A DNA stretch of 64,000 nucleotides from Diadema setosum (GCA_033980235.1 CM067062.1:3962404-4026403); one strand, 5' to 3'; counted from the stretch's first letter, positions 44,222-55,854 are shown. The notes: generated from the letters alone by a model not told the origin. Made by a program: numbers and translations.

Positions 44222-44388
44222 TAATGATACACCTATTATAACTTCCTGTCTTGAGACTCACTCTAATACTATAAGCTGTCTGCCAGTTACTATAATGACG
44301 TAGAACTTGATGGCTGTGCATTCTGATGAAATGCAGGCACAGACATACAATTATCCAATTACACATGGCAAGTTTGGAAATTTATGTT

Positions 44389-44954
44389 GCAGTGATTAAC
44401 TCCAATAATCATATTGTTGAATTACTGAGTACATTCATCATCATTCACTCAGGATTTATATGAATGAGAACATGGGTTTAACAGGACAAACTCACTGTAA
44501 CATCACATTCAGCACTGGTCTCCATAATGCGCAGGGACTTGGATGAATAAAGTTAATGTGCCTTTGCCTGGCTACTGAAGACTATTTTTCCCCCTGATTT
44601 ATTAGAATCAGCATACATCACGTGGTCTTGAGAGCTAAGCCAGATGCAAAGGGTTCAGAGGGAAAATTTCATTTTGCTGTTTGTGGGTGATTCAAAAGCT
44701 GAAAAACTGAAATCCTGCCAACAGCTAATGAGACAAGTGTTAAGATATGACATATTTATGTAAAGTCATTCACTCTTGACCTTTGACATCTTGATCTTTA
44801 CTCCATGATGCTGATCTGGGCAGGGCATGATTGCAATCTCTTGTCTTTTTTGTTGTTTTCATTTTTTTTGTTTTTTGAAGACACGCAAATTAACCTGTGT
44901 TGCTTATACAGATGGATAAACATTTGATAACTTTATTCCTTCTGTCTCATTAGT
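44389..44954. other. Region upstream of the GPCR exon; no feature recognised
   Basis: AT-rich; by position it would be intron or 5' flank of the receptor gene. Confidence 0.4.
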
Positions 44955-44982
44955 TTTAATTTCATCTTTATTTTGTCCACAG
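44955..44982 (+). promoter_or_regulatory. 3' splice site before the GPCR coding exon
   Basis: TTTTAATTTCATCTTTATTT followed by TGTCCACAG is a strong polypyrimidine tract and acceptor, 15 bp before the ATG. This implies an upstream non-coding exon, not located. Confidence 0.55.
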
Positions 44983-44997
44983 ATTAAAACATAGAGG

Positions 44998-46065
44998 ATG
45001 GAGACAGCAAACTGGACGACAGCAGCCACAGACCCACAGCATGATGTCTCCTCAGTGTTTGATGACCCAATACACATCAACATCATTTCCATCCTCTACA
45101 TGATCATTGCTGCAGTGGGCATGCTGGGAAACATCCTTGTTGCTGTGGCCGTATCCCTGTCACAGAAGCTCCACACTGTGACCAACGCCTTTGTGGTGGG
45201 CCTGAGCGTGTTCGACTTCTTCACCTGCTTCGCTCTGCCTTTCCAAGCGGTGGCTGTTCGAGCAACCGAGGGTTGGCCGCTGCCAATGGGGATATGCAGC
45301 ATGGTGGCTGGCATGGCCGTCGTTACCCAATCGGGAAGCGTGCTCACTCTGGCTATGATCAGCATCAACCGCTACCTCCTCATCACAAAGCCTAAGGAGA
45401 TCTACCAGCAGATCTACACTCCCGTGAGGACTGGTATAATGGTGGCGTTCACTTTTCTCTTCCCACTCGCCATGATAGTGGGACCAGGCATCAACCGTCT
45501 GGGATATAGCACAAAGTATAAGGTGTGCCTGTGGGATACAACCAGGAGATCCGCCATGGTCCTACAGAGCATCGCCGCCGTGGCTTTCTTCACATCCACG
45601 CTTATCATCATCTGCTGCTACACCGCCATCTATCGCTTCGTACGCAGACATCTCAAGGATATGCACACCCGCTTCCAGAATGGCCACCCCAATGCCAATC
45701 ACCATGCCAACCACGCACCACAACCACCGCTGCAGCCCACCCCCTTTCTCTTCACTGGACTCAACAAGCGGCAGCTGGAGATCACCAAGAATCTGGGATG
45801 CGTAATGCTCGTCTTCTTTGCCTGCGTGCTCCCCTACTCATGCATCCTGCTCTATCCCACACATCAGGTCGCTGGGATCTACATAGCCATGCTCTTCCTC
45901 CTGCCCTCCACCATCAACCCCATCCTCTATGCCGCAAAGCATCCCCACTTCCGACTGGTCTTTCGGTGCATGCTGCACTGTCAATATTCAGCGATACCCA
46001 AGCCCTCGAGATGCCTAAAGAAGCTTGCCAGGCAATCCTCTGCCAGGAGTGACATCACTACGTGA
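44998..46065 (+). CDS. Class A (rhodopsin-like) G-protein-coupled receptor
   Basis: A complete 355-residue receptor in one exon, with start context GAGGATGG. It sits in the plasma membrane and should signal through heterotrimeric G proteins; the ligand is unknown. Visible marks: N-glycosylation site NWT (5-7), GN in TM1 (44-45), D73 in LSVFD of TM2, C100 and C177 for the TM3-ECL2 disulfide, NRY (124-126) in place of DRY, Y208 in TM5, CVLPY (276-280) in TM6, where W is usual before xP, NPILY (307-311) in TM7, and cysteines after helix 8 (324, 328). The conserved TM4 tryptophan and TM5 proline are not evident. Loop 3 is His/Asn/Pro-rich (228-249). NRY and the overall look suggest the melatonin-receptor/GPR84/Moody-Tre1-like assemblage, where echinoderms have many intron-poor paralogues; the subgroup is inference. 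The coding GC is well above the flanks. Confidence 0.95.
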   Translation: METANWTTAATDPQHDVSSVFDDPIHINIISILYMIIAAVGMLGNILVAVAVSLSQKLHTVTNAFVVGLSVFDFFTCFALPFQAVAVRATEGWPLPMGICSMVAGMAVVTQSGSVLTLAMISINRYLLITKPKEIYQQIYTPVRTGIMVAFTFLFPLAMIVGPGINRLGYSTKYKVCLWDTTRRSAMVLQSIAAVAFFTSTLIIICCYTAIYRFVRRHLKDMHTRFQNGHPNANHHANHAPQPPLQPTPFLFTGLNKRQLEITKNLGCVMLVFFACVLPYSCILLYPTHQVAGIYIAMLFLLPSTINPILYAAKHPHFRLVFRCMLHCQYSAIPKPSRCLKKLARQSSARSDITT

Positions 46066-46207
46066 AATGCTAAGGCTTTCTCTTTAATACTTCAAGTTTA
46101 AACAAGAAGCACAAAAATGATGGTTTATTTGTCTTTAATTCAAGTGCATCTCACGTACCTATAATCAACTTTAATTATTTGCCAAAGTACAAGATGTATC
46201 TCCAATT

Positions 46208-46322
46208 TGCAACTGATTGACAAATTGCCCTACATTGATGTAAATAAGCACTGAGTTGATCAGTGTTTCAGTTGCAATAAAAACATCTGGACGGAAGAAT
46301 TTAATGAATTTGAATATCTTCA
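46208..46322. repeat. Dispersed repeat shared with 3208-3325
   Basis: TTGCAACTGATTGACAAATT, GCCCTACAT, AAAAACATCTGGACGGAAGA and ATGAATTTGAATA in the same order as at 3208. It lies in the 3' region of the receptor gene. Confidence 0.6.
46276..46281 (+). terminator. Possible polyadenylation signal for the GPCR
   Basis: AATAAA 211 bp after the stop codon, within the dispersed repeat. First canonical signal downstream on the plus strand. Confidence 0.4.
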
Positions 46323-46904
46323 ATTTGTCAAAAATTTTATCAGCAGGGGAGTGGAGCCACCTTAGTCAGACTGCTCTCAAGGAAACCAACACTTCCTTCC
46401 TGTTTAGCAAGCCAAGGACAGACATTCACACACTGTCTTATGATCACTGCCGAGTCAAATCTGTGAAGAGAACTTCACAAAGACATCCTGCTGTCTGTAG
46501 TTAAAGACAGTAACTTTCAATATCTGTTCATTGGGATAAACTAAATTTATTCTAAGAATATTCTATGACTTTCATGCCTGTGGCATTCTGATAGAACTCT
46601 GACATATCCAGACTGTTCATCAGATTCCTTGTAATAAGATCAGTCTTAATTGAGATTTTGTTTGCAGGAACCTTACGTTGATATTTCTGCAGGCGAATAC
46701 AAAGTGGTCAGCAGTTTGCACCAATCAAAACATGAGTGGGAAGTCAGCAATGGTGTTTACTGAGAATTGATTTGTTTTGTGTTGTGTGCATTGTGTATCA
46801 GCTTCCTGATATTTTCCAATGATATCTGGCTGTCATATCAAATGCATCCGATGTCAATCTACTATCATTTTCTCTTGTCGTCACAGAAAAGTTACCCCAA
46901 ATGT
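46323..46904. other. No gene recognised
   Basis: AT-rich 3' flank of the receptor. Confidence 0.4.
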
Positions 46905-47671
46905 ATATGTGACCCGCTACAACAAAAAGGTCCTAAAGTCGCGCAAGGTCGAAGCCGCGAAAATCGAGTTTGAAGTCAGAGCATTAAAACTGGTCAAAAC
47001 TTACGATTTTCTGATTTCGATATATTATTGGAGTCTAACATGTCTTCTATCATCTGTCGAAATTTTGAAGCAAAATGATCAAAGGAAAGATGAAAAAATA
47101 GCGTTTTGCTGAGCCATGTTTTTTGCCGTTTCAACGAAGCAGAAACTGGTTCGAAAATTTGGATTGAGCGCCACAGATAGGCTCCGCCCCTAACAACGAC
47201 CAGAGTGATCTCATTTGTCAGTTTGCTGCTTGCTGCTAAACGAAGCGTGAAGCTCGCACACTGCCCAGTCGACTGGTGCGTGCGGGCGGGGTGCGCTATG
47301 CTCAGCCGCTTCTCACATCCTGGTCACTGATTGGTTGGTGAGGAGACCGCCGACGCTGATGTGCTTGAATGAACTCTTCGGGGGTTGCTAAGGCTTACCT
47401 TCTATTGTCCAGAGGTGAAAACTGACTTGCGTGTCCCTTGATTGCGATTGCGTCGAAAGGAAGACTTTTAGGGCGCTTTTCTCGAAACAGTGATTTTCCA
47501 GACATCTCGACATGCTCTCTTTTAAACATCGATATCCCCGCAGCCGATTATTTTTATAAAATGTGTTATATATCAATTTAAAGCAGAAAGATTAGGGGAA
47601 TATATCATGCAATTTTCAAATAATCGACCTCGCCCGACTTTAGGATCATTTTGTTGTAGCGGGTCACATAT
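46905..47671. mobile_element. 767-bp element with ATATGTGACCCGCTACAACA ends
   Basis: ATATGTGACCCGCTACAACA and its exact inverse bound the element, with AAAA/TTTT continuing the terminal repeat to about 24 bp. The interior is CpG-rich in the middle (47150-47360) and non-coding. The outermost bases may include a TA or TATA target duplication. Superfamily unassigned. Confidence 0.82.
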
Positions 47672-48306
47672 GACTCAGTCTAAGCAGAAACATTTTAGTA
47701 CAACACACCAGGAAAATCAGAATACCCATTCACAAGTTATGAAGTTTTAAAGTCTGTGTTAAATCCATTTCCTGTCATTGCTGGCTAAAAGTTCAAGAGT
47801 TCACAATCTCACAATATTGGAACACAACACACAAAATATGAAGAGAATTCTAGAAGGTTTCATTTTTTTTTTCAGCATAAGGAAAGGCCATGTGACTTAC
47901 TATCTCTTTCAGAAAGCAGGAAGAATGATACATTATCCTTGAATGCTGGCAAAGAGTCCTTTATATGTTTGGGGTTTTTTTGTTACTGGTTTATTTTTCA
48001 TGTAAAATGTCAAAAAACACAAACTCATGTGTCTTCTTATCTGAGGAGGATTGCATTTTTCACCAGGCATTCAATTGCTAACTCTCTTGGAGGAGTCTGT
48101 GCCTTTGAATGTTTCTACAACAGATATATGGCACTAAAAAATGCTGTGGATCATCATCACTATCATCATTATGGATTTTACCAAAAACATTTTAGATAAA
48201 CATACCTTACCTCTAGACTGCTTAATTTTCCTCAAATGTCATTGAAATGTTCTACTAATGTTTCTGTGTTCACTGATTTCATATACATGTAAGTTTGGTG
48301 TAAATC
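47672..48306. other. No gene; faint remnant of the 57430 foldback near 48220-48300
   Basis: TTTTCCTCAAATGTCATTGA and GTTCTACTAATGTTTCTG resemble the right arm of 57430-57996 in diverged form. Confidence 0.4.
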
Positions 48307-48393
48307 CCTGTTGAGGATGGACTGATTTTGTTATAACATGCATTTCCCATAGACACCTAACTGAGTATTCTCGGGACTCATCCTCAACAGGCT
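48307..48393. mobile_element. TTAA/CCCGTTGAGG miniature element, diverged copy
   Basis: CCCTGTTGAGGATGGACTGA, ACATGCATTTCCCATAGACA and CATCCTCAACAGG. Ends remain inverted; TTAA flanks have decayed. Confidence 0.7.
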
Positions 48394-49651
48394 AAATTGT
48401 CTGGCAGCTATATTCCCAGAAAACATTTGAATTCATTCCTTTTTAATCAATGATACAAACAGCATGTTCTGCACAGTGAACTTTTATAAAGAGCTTGATT
48501 TTTTAATCTTAGTTCGGTTTCTGTCTTTTAGACAGTAATATATTCTAAAAAAAAAAAATATGTCAAGGTCTTTGACATGCAATTACATAAATGAAGAAAG
48601 ATCAAAACACAGAATGTTACTTGTTTTCAGATTTTTTTTTTTTTTTTTGTGAAAGTTCAAAACAGGTCTTGTTCAGTGAATGATTAATTCCTTCCCATAA
48701 AGCACCCAATGGATGAATAAAGCAGGTTCATACAAATCATCTGATACAAAACTTTAACATGATTATTACTTCTTTTATCGCTGTGCTCGAACATGTTTGA
48801 GCTCCTGTACACATGCTTGTAAGAGAGCCCAAAATGTAACTTGGGCTTGTGTCATTGAGCATATCGCTGCTGGGGTAAGAAAACCTTGTATCTCAAAAAT
48901 GTCATATGTTAAGGAGAGTGAAAAAAAACATGGCAGTCGAATAACTATAACAAATAGGATCGCCTTTCCTTTGACATGCTGTGGTGGCTTCATTTTGGGG
49001 GTAAGACAGCTTTGATGTGGACAGGACATCAATTGACTGATTCTCTGATAATTATTCCAAAAGGGTGATTTCACCAAAATTTGAGATATAAGGTCTTGTC
49101 AACCCAGCGAGTAATATGACACTAACACCCTTTACCTAGTCAACCTTCTGGTTATTTGTTCCAGCGAAGTGCACACTAAGAAAAAAAAAAAACCAAAAGG
49201 AGTGCCTGTTTTCATTGAAAGGTTGCTTTTAAAGTCTCTGTATCAATTCTATTGCCATTTTCTGTGGGGGGAGGGGGGGGGGGGGGGAAGGGCAACCATA
49301 CTAATTCAAAACAATAGCAAAATATTACAATAAACAAGAGCAACAAACAACTAAAGTGAAAATCCAGATTGCGTGTGACTTCCAGTCTGCATCGTTTGTG
49401 TGCACTTGCCAATATTCATAAGCTGGCTATAGAGGGCGCCATATGAGTTTCGTCATGTGCTAACCATTGAGTGCATGGGAGTGAAGGAATGACTATTGAA
49501 TGAGTTTCCTTCCACACAAAGGCATAGAGAATGGAAGTCTAACACTGACTCAAAGAGTGAGACACTTCATACAAATGTAATCACTGTTTCCAGCAACTCT
49601 ACTACTAGTGATATACATATAGCAATTGGTTTTTTTTTCTTGAAGATCTTT
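48394..49651. other. No gene recognised; G-run at 49265-49288
   Basis: Contains a T run at about 48632, an A run at about 49181 and a G-rich homopolymer of over 20 bases. No supported open frame. Confidence 0.4.
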
Positions 49652-49890
49652 TACTGTATATACGCCATATATCTCGCGAGTCTAAATTTTCGCGAATTGG
49701 GACTTCCCGACAATTTCGCAAGTGGTTAAATTCGCGATCTTGGAGGCCTGTATTGAATGGAGAAGTGTACACGCGTACGTCACATTCACATCGGGATCAG
49801 AGTCAATATTTTCGTGTGTCTTTAATTTCGCGAATAGCACCTGACTCGCGAAAATAAAGACCTCGCAAAATATTTGGCGTATTTACAGTA
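49652..49890. mobile_element. MITE, TACTGTATATACGCC family, copy 2
   Basis: TACTGTATATACGCCATATA at the left and TATTTGGCGTATTTACAGTA at the right. Shares the inner ACGCGTACGTCACATTCACA and CGCGAATAGCACCTGACTCG blocks with 39589. Confidence 0.9.
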
Positions 49891-50932
49891 TTGTACTGCA
49901 GTCCCTCTATCCATCAGCCACTTCTGGAAAAAGAAAGTGTTGACTGTTTTGCAAAAAAAAAAAAAAGAAGTTTTTAAATTGGTAAACTAATATTTGACTT
50001 ACGGTGAACATCACACATCAGGTGCATTCAGAACTGGTTAATGCAAACTCACCTGGATGAAGAAAGAGAGAGAAAAAAATAGAGGAGAACAGAAAGAAAA
50101 TCAAAAGTAGGTTCAATGAAGGATTCAAAATTACGAATTGTCAACATACATGGATGAATGCAACAGCAACATTCTTGATCAATGGATAGTGCAACTCTTG
50201 TCTTAATTCTGTTTTTCTTTCAGGCGTGATAAATTTGGAAGTGAAAATGGTCCTTTCAATAACATGAACAACAGTGCATCTCAAACCTTTTGTTTGCCAG
50301 CACAGGATGAGTGAGGTTCATTGGGACAGATATAATTTTTCATCATTGTGAACACAGGTGGCAAAATATAGGAGACTATCAAAGCAGATCTGACAAAGGA
50401 AGAAGAGCCCTTTTTTATGTGTATAAATGGGGAGGGGAAAATAGATTGTATCACTGTATTCTCCCTTCTATTTCATTTATTCCAACACTTCAAATGGCTC
50501 ATTTGGAGTGATAACAAAACTAATAAGAAATGATATGCTGTATTGTTCATAAACAGCAAAACTTCACATGCAAACACACCACACTTGAAATGTGTACTGT
50601 CATTAAAATGGTATATGAGAGTGCTGGACTTGATTATGTTATCCTTGAGTGTGATATAAAATTTAAACATAACCACAGTCTTTGATCAAAATAACAATGA
50701 AAATATTCACATATGGCAAAATACAAACACTCATTGCACCAAGGCACACGAGTCATGAGTTGTTCTAAGCCATGGCATGTTTCACTTTGAGTTGTACAAT
50801 CATGGCTCTCATTTCTACAGATAAAATCTGCCAACATGTTAACTGTACTCTTGCCAAGAGGTGGCGCTCTCCAAAGAAACCTGTTCACAGATGCTTGGTC
50901 CCAGAGGGCAGACTATAGTATTACATGAAAAG
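49891..50932. other. No gene recognised
   Basis: AT-rich; small open frames without support. Confidence 0.4.
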
Positions 50933-50940
50933 GGTTGAAG

Positions 50941-50970
50941 CAGGGAGGTGGGAAGAGATCCCACCTCCCT
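50941..50970. mobile_element. 30-bp palindromic CAGGGAGGTG insertion with perfect 8-bp duplication
   Basis: CAGGGAGGTGGGA, a 4-base loop and TCCCACCTCCCT lie between perfect GGTTGAAG copies (50933-50940, 50971-50978). The ends match those at 25490-26307, so this is an element reduced to its terminal repeats. Confidence 0.7.
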
Positions 50971-51318
50971 GGTTGAAGCCACTGACAATGGGAATCTAGA
51001 ATGTGTGTGTTTATTGATGCTGCACTTGATTACTCAAACCCTGTGAACATGTGTCTTCTGTAGTCATGTACTTGAATAACTCTCATATTTTGCATTGTTT
51101 TTCATGGATTAATAGAGAAGTGAAGATCAGTTCAAAGAGAAAGTTTCTTTTCTACAACAAAATAGAGGTAAAAGCAAGAGTGGAATGACAAAACATGAGA
51201 CATATGTATGCCAAGACATCTGTAGTTGTAAAATCCATTACATCAAAAGCTCTTGCAGTGCACTAGAATACATATTGAGAATTTTTGTGTTTAAAAATTT
51301 GTTTAGTATTGGTGGTGG

Positions 51319-51410
51319 TGGTGCTGCTGCTGATTTCATTTTTATTATTATTATCATCATTATCTTTAGTATTAGTAGTATCATTATCACCATCATCATT
51401 ATATTACCAC
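51319..51410. repeat. Degenerate ATT/ATC trinucleotide tract
   Basis: Runs of ATTATTATC and ATCATCATT, giving spurious Ile-rich frames. Confidence 0.8.
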
Positions 51411-51440
51411 AGTTGAAACTATGTGTGGGTGGAGGTATAA
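51411..51440 (-). mobile_element. Terminal remnant of an H-like element
   Basis: ACTATGTGTGGGTGGAGGTA with TAATAAAA matches the right (5') end of H, ACTATGTGTGGGTGGGGGTA. No other part is present. Confidence 0.5.
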
Positions 51441-53184
51441 TAAAATCAATATTGACAGCAGTTATAGTTATGATTATTTCCATTATAGCTATTATTGTCA
51501 GCATTAACATCATTACAATGAGACAGAACAAATGGCAACAACATGATACATCCAGACATGATAATGGGAATGGTTGTGTGACAGTCACTACGATATTATT
51601 TGTCAAAAGACTACCTTTTCATAGCATACAATATGACCACAAATGCAGTTTTTTTTAACTAATTTGTTTTCTGAATAAAATTACTGTGTTTGCAGCAATG
51701 TCAGAAATATAGTATTCATTTTCTTTCTTAACAAAATTTAGAATGAATTGATATATTTTACAAAGTGGCAGATTAGAATGGCAGAATATACTCTTTATAC
51801 ATCATGGGAAGGTTTAGGACAAAGAGGGGATTATTCTACTTATTCTTTCTCACAGAAATTTGCAAATCTGGTAAAATTCTTGCCTGAAGACAGTGTCTGA
51901 AGACAGAACACAAATAACACGGCAGCACTGATGTGGTTCGACAACATTATCATTGACCATGGAACTTTGCGTGTCTCACAAGGAAAGAGGAAAGCGCTAA
52001 TTCATCTCAGCCCCTTGAGTGTGGATTCATTCTGCACACATCTGAATATCAACCTTTGCTACTGTAAACATTTCCTCCTCCTTCCCCCTTCCTATACATG
52101 TGGCAATTAAAGTCAGTACTTGTTTTTCTTTCTTCCTTTCTTTTATGACAGAGATAACAATCATTGCACAATTAAAGGCCCAGTAGAATTTGGATGATGG
52201 CAAAGCAGAGCAAAAAAAAAAAAAACAACAACAAAAACAAACATACTTTGCATTGCTCATAATGAAGATTTTCACTATCATTATTTACCAGGTCAGCAAA
52301 ACTCAACAACAGTGTGAACATTTGCAGCACACCAGCCATACCATATGGGTATGCAATAGGACTACGCTGTACATCTCTCAGACTTTGTTGCTGTTGTTGT
52401 CTGACTTCGTAGTTGTTGTTGTCTGTCACCTTTCTTGTTCTTGTTGCTGCTGGATATTGTCGTATACAGCCGTTTCCACTGGTAATCAGATTGGCAGAAA
52501 TTGTGTCCTCCATCTACATGTACATCTTACTCATCTGAATAGGTGATTATCTACTTTGAAATGAGTTCAGCCATACCTTCAGTAGTTGTTTCTACCAGCT
52601 CTGTATGGGCTTTAAGGGAAGAAATAAGTTGTGCACTTGAATGCAAACAGAAATTGTAATTAATGTTTGCACCAGTTTCTGGGAGTCAATCAGCTAGCAC
52701 ACTCCTTGTGTATGGGAGGTGGAAAAAAAGAGGCAGAGCTGTCTTTCAACCCCCCTTAATAACTCTCTTGTCCACATAATAACAGTGGCAAACATCTTCT
52801 GAAGGTTACTTCCTCCTTAAAACATCATAAAAACGGAGCAGAACCGTAGATAATTCTTGAGTAAACATTACGTGCTGTTACTGCAGGTTGCAGTCAAATT
52901 GCAGTCAAATTGCAGGCTGGTGAGTTGGGAGCTAATGTTATGTCGTCAAACAATTGTACATTTATGTTTCATAATTCTAAAGTGCTTATCAGTGCTGTAC
53001 CGATTTATTGAGAAATAAACTTCTGTTCACTAACTTACTTTAGAAGAACCTGCATTTAACTTACTGTAAATTCACTTCACTAGAATTTTGAATTTACAGC
53101 AATTGTATATTTTCAATAGGTCATCCATGGATGAAGTTACAAAAAATACTGTAGTCTTTTCAGCCAGTGATTGAACTGATTTCT
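51441..53184. other. No gene recognised
   Basis: AT-rich; includes GTTGTTGTT-type triplets near 52390-52425. No exon or transposon end seen. Confidence 0.4.
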
Positions 53185-53298
53185 TGAAGTGACTGATTTG
53201 AATGGATTGCTTGATTTTCCTCAAATTTTGCTTAAGTATTCTACTAATATTGCTGCACTCCCTTAAGTCACATAATCAGGATTAATCCCCCTTTAAAA
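53185..53298. mobile_element. Remnant of the 57430-type foldback (right arm)
   Basis: GGATTGCTTGATTTTCCTCA, TATTCTACTAATATTGCTGC and CCCCTTTAA follow the order of 57899-57996 in diverged form. Confidence 0.6.
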
Positions 53299-54127
53299 AG
53301 TATATCCAGTACTGAATACTGAAATAAGTGTTTAAAAATCATATCAATGTGTTTATTACATGCAGTGAAGTACAATGCTGATTTTAGGGAACTGACTTTC
53401 TCCTTACACAGAATCAAATTGGACTGAAATCTTTATAGTAAATTCTATGAATGGATATCACATGATCTTAACATTTGACATAAATCTGGCATGCCCATCA
53501 CTGCTAGTGGACCATTCTTTTTTTTAAATCCTGGTGACCAGCTGCAATTCATATTATGGTAAGGGTACACTAATTTGTCATCATTTGTCAAAATATGTTC
53601 ATTCTTCCATGCATGCACAGAGAAGCCATTAACTGTTTTCCTCATTTTTTTTTCTATACCAAATGTAAGATCCAGGTACCAAAATACAATCAAAGAAATC
53701 ACATACTGTATTTTTCAAACTGTTGCTTTGAACAGTGATATGCTGCAAATTATTACTTTACAGTCTAATGGCTTTTGCTTGAAAATCTCAACATATGAGT
53801 GAATTACCTTTGATATTTAAATCTATTTTTTAAAATACAGGGGATATCAGTCATTGACTTCTTTTTTTTTTTGAACAGGACCTCTAATCATCTCATATCA
53901 GCAAATAATTCCAATATTATAATGCTACCATTGGGTAGCACATTTTAAGACATACAATGGCATCAAATATTGCTAATGGTTATGTCTAAAAAGCAAAATA
54001 TCAGTAAGTTGGTCCTGACCTAAAGAACCTCTGAATTCCACTGAATTACTCCTCAAATAAATCAGTTCAATGATATCTCTTCCTCTTTTGCAAAGAAAGT
54101 TTGATGAAACTCAGACATATAGTTATT

Positions 54128-54128
<1 letters not shown>
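53299..54128. other. No gene recognised
   Basis: AT-rich; nothing supported. Confidence 0.4.
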
Positions 54129-54160
<32 letters not shown>

Positions 54161-54235
54161 GATGGACAAACATCAGGACAAACAATACATATTATTATTA
54201 TAATAATGCCTCTGCATCCTTGGTGGAGAGGTATA
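54129..54235 (-). mobile_element. Terminal remnant of a Helentron-like element
   Basis: A (CA)n tract, then GGATGGACAAACATCAGGAC, and AATGCCTCTGCATCCTTGGT with GGAGAGGTATAC, the layout of the (CGGA)n plus GCCTCCGC..GGCGGAGGCATA 5' ends of B, E and F. The rest of the element is missing. Confidence 0.55.
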
Positions 54236-55778
54236 CACAAAACGTTCTATAGTGCCAGTACTCCTGGGATCAAAGCAAATCCATTGGAGTTGAAACATTG
54301 AAGAAAGGAGAAAGCTTCTCCTCTGAATGATAAAATATTTTCATTTCTGAGGCCACAATTCCCGTAGAGACTGCCATCCTTCTTATCATCATTCTACTTC
54401 AATTATTTCGGGACACCAAAGCCTGTTGCTACCAGGTCTACATTGTTTCATGTCATCAAGCCACACCCATGCATGAAAAGAAATGTCCGCTGCCAATGAC
54501 TGCCTCGACTGCATTCTTATCAAACGGGATGTGCAGCATTGTTAGTATTGCATGATTGCAAATGAGGTTATACCGCATCGATCCTCTTACTCCCACTGAA
54601 AGGGCCTTGGCATTCAATATGAGGACGTGAGGATGAAAGAGAGGGAGAGAGAGAGAGTTGGAGATGACATGACAAAAAAAAACATGTAACCATAGTAACC
54701 ATGTGCATGGCAAGTGGTTGGAAGAGACTGAAGGGCAGGCACACCCAAATAGACAAAAGTCATGAAAGAAAAGTCTTTTGCAGTGACAGCTTTTACAGAA
54801 ACACATGACAACATACTGTAAGAATGTAGTGCACACCTCATTAGATTCACAATGCAGTGGATGGACTGGCCTTGGAAAATTTTGTTGACAAATGTCATAT
54901 AAGAAACTGTTGTTTCACCAACTGTTCCTACCTTGACAAAAAAAAAGAAAAAAAAAACAAACAAGGCTTGCTCTGCCATATTAAAGGCTGAAAAAGTACT
55001 GATAATTTGAATATATTAGCCCTCTGAAATAGCAAAGTTGACCAGTAGATAGATAGTACAGACTGTAATTGTTGCCTTCATAAAGAACAGGTCAAGATTT
55101 AGAGCATAGGTAGTGTATTGGTTTTCTAGCTCATTTTGATGTATTTTTCTTTTTTCTTTTTATTTTTTTACAAACGAGCTACAAAAAGCATTTGCTAAAT
55201 TCCTCCACCTGTAACTCATTCAAAATAGTGCACAAGCAAAATCAGCGGTCACACGAATAACAGAAAATACAGGAGAAATATAGTTAATGTGAGACTGAGG
55301 ACGAAACAGGGTGACAAAGGAAGGAATGAGGAATTATGAGGAAGGCTGAAAAAAGAAAGAGAAACATGAAGGGATACAGAGGGAGTGTTACGGAGGGATA
55401 GGAATGGATAAAAAAGGGTTTAAAGTACAGAGAGATGACAAAAGTAAGGAGATGATGACATGGGCAGACAGAAGCAACAAAATGATAAAATATGGAGGAA
55501 CACAAGAAAAAAGGGGTGGTATGGATGAGGGAAAGGTAAAGATAGTTAAAAAAAAAAAAAAAAAAATTGCATGGAGGGATAGGGACCGTGACAGCATGGA
55601 CGTAGGTCCATGGTGACAGGAAAAGGCTGAGGCCATTTTCACAAAGATCATGAAATGTAATTGCAAAGCCAAATTACAATTGTGATTACAATTACAATTC
55701 AAATTATCGTCAAATACACACGACCCCAGAAGGTATTGCAACTTCTGAATGTATCATGTGTACATTTTATGTATCTGA
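54236..55778. other. No gene recognised
   Basis: Contains a purine-rich stretch at 55260-55570 with an A run of 18, and GAGAGA near 54640. Open frames here follow from composition. Confidence 0.4.
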
Positions 55779-55850
55779 ATGTATGTATGTATGCATGTAT
55801 GTATGTATGTATGTATGTATGTATGCATGTATGTATGTATGTATGTATTA
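55779..55850. repeat. (ATGT)n tetranucleotide microsatellite
   Basis: About 18 units of GTAT/ATGT with three GCAT variants. Confidence 0.95.
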
Positions 55851-55854
55851 TCTT

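Larger units (their letters stand above)
40597..44388. repeat. Tandem duplication, copy 2 (interrupted by LTR and element H)
   Basis: Pieces 40597-40632, 42252-42445 and 44222-44388 together reproduce copy 1 (39993-40562). The two interruptions are insertions, because copy 1 is continuous at both points. Confidence 0.88.

Noticed and set aside
45096..46052. Other frames in the receptor locus (45096-45368 and 45414-45611 minus; 45525-46052 plus)
   Set aside because: Shadows of the GPCR reading frame; they lack independent domains.
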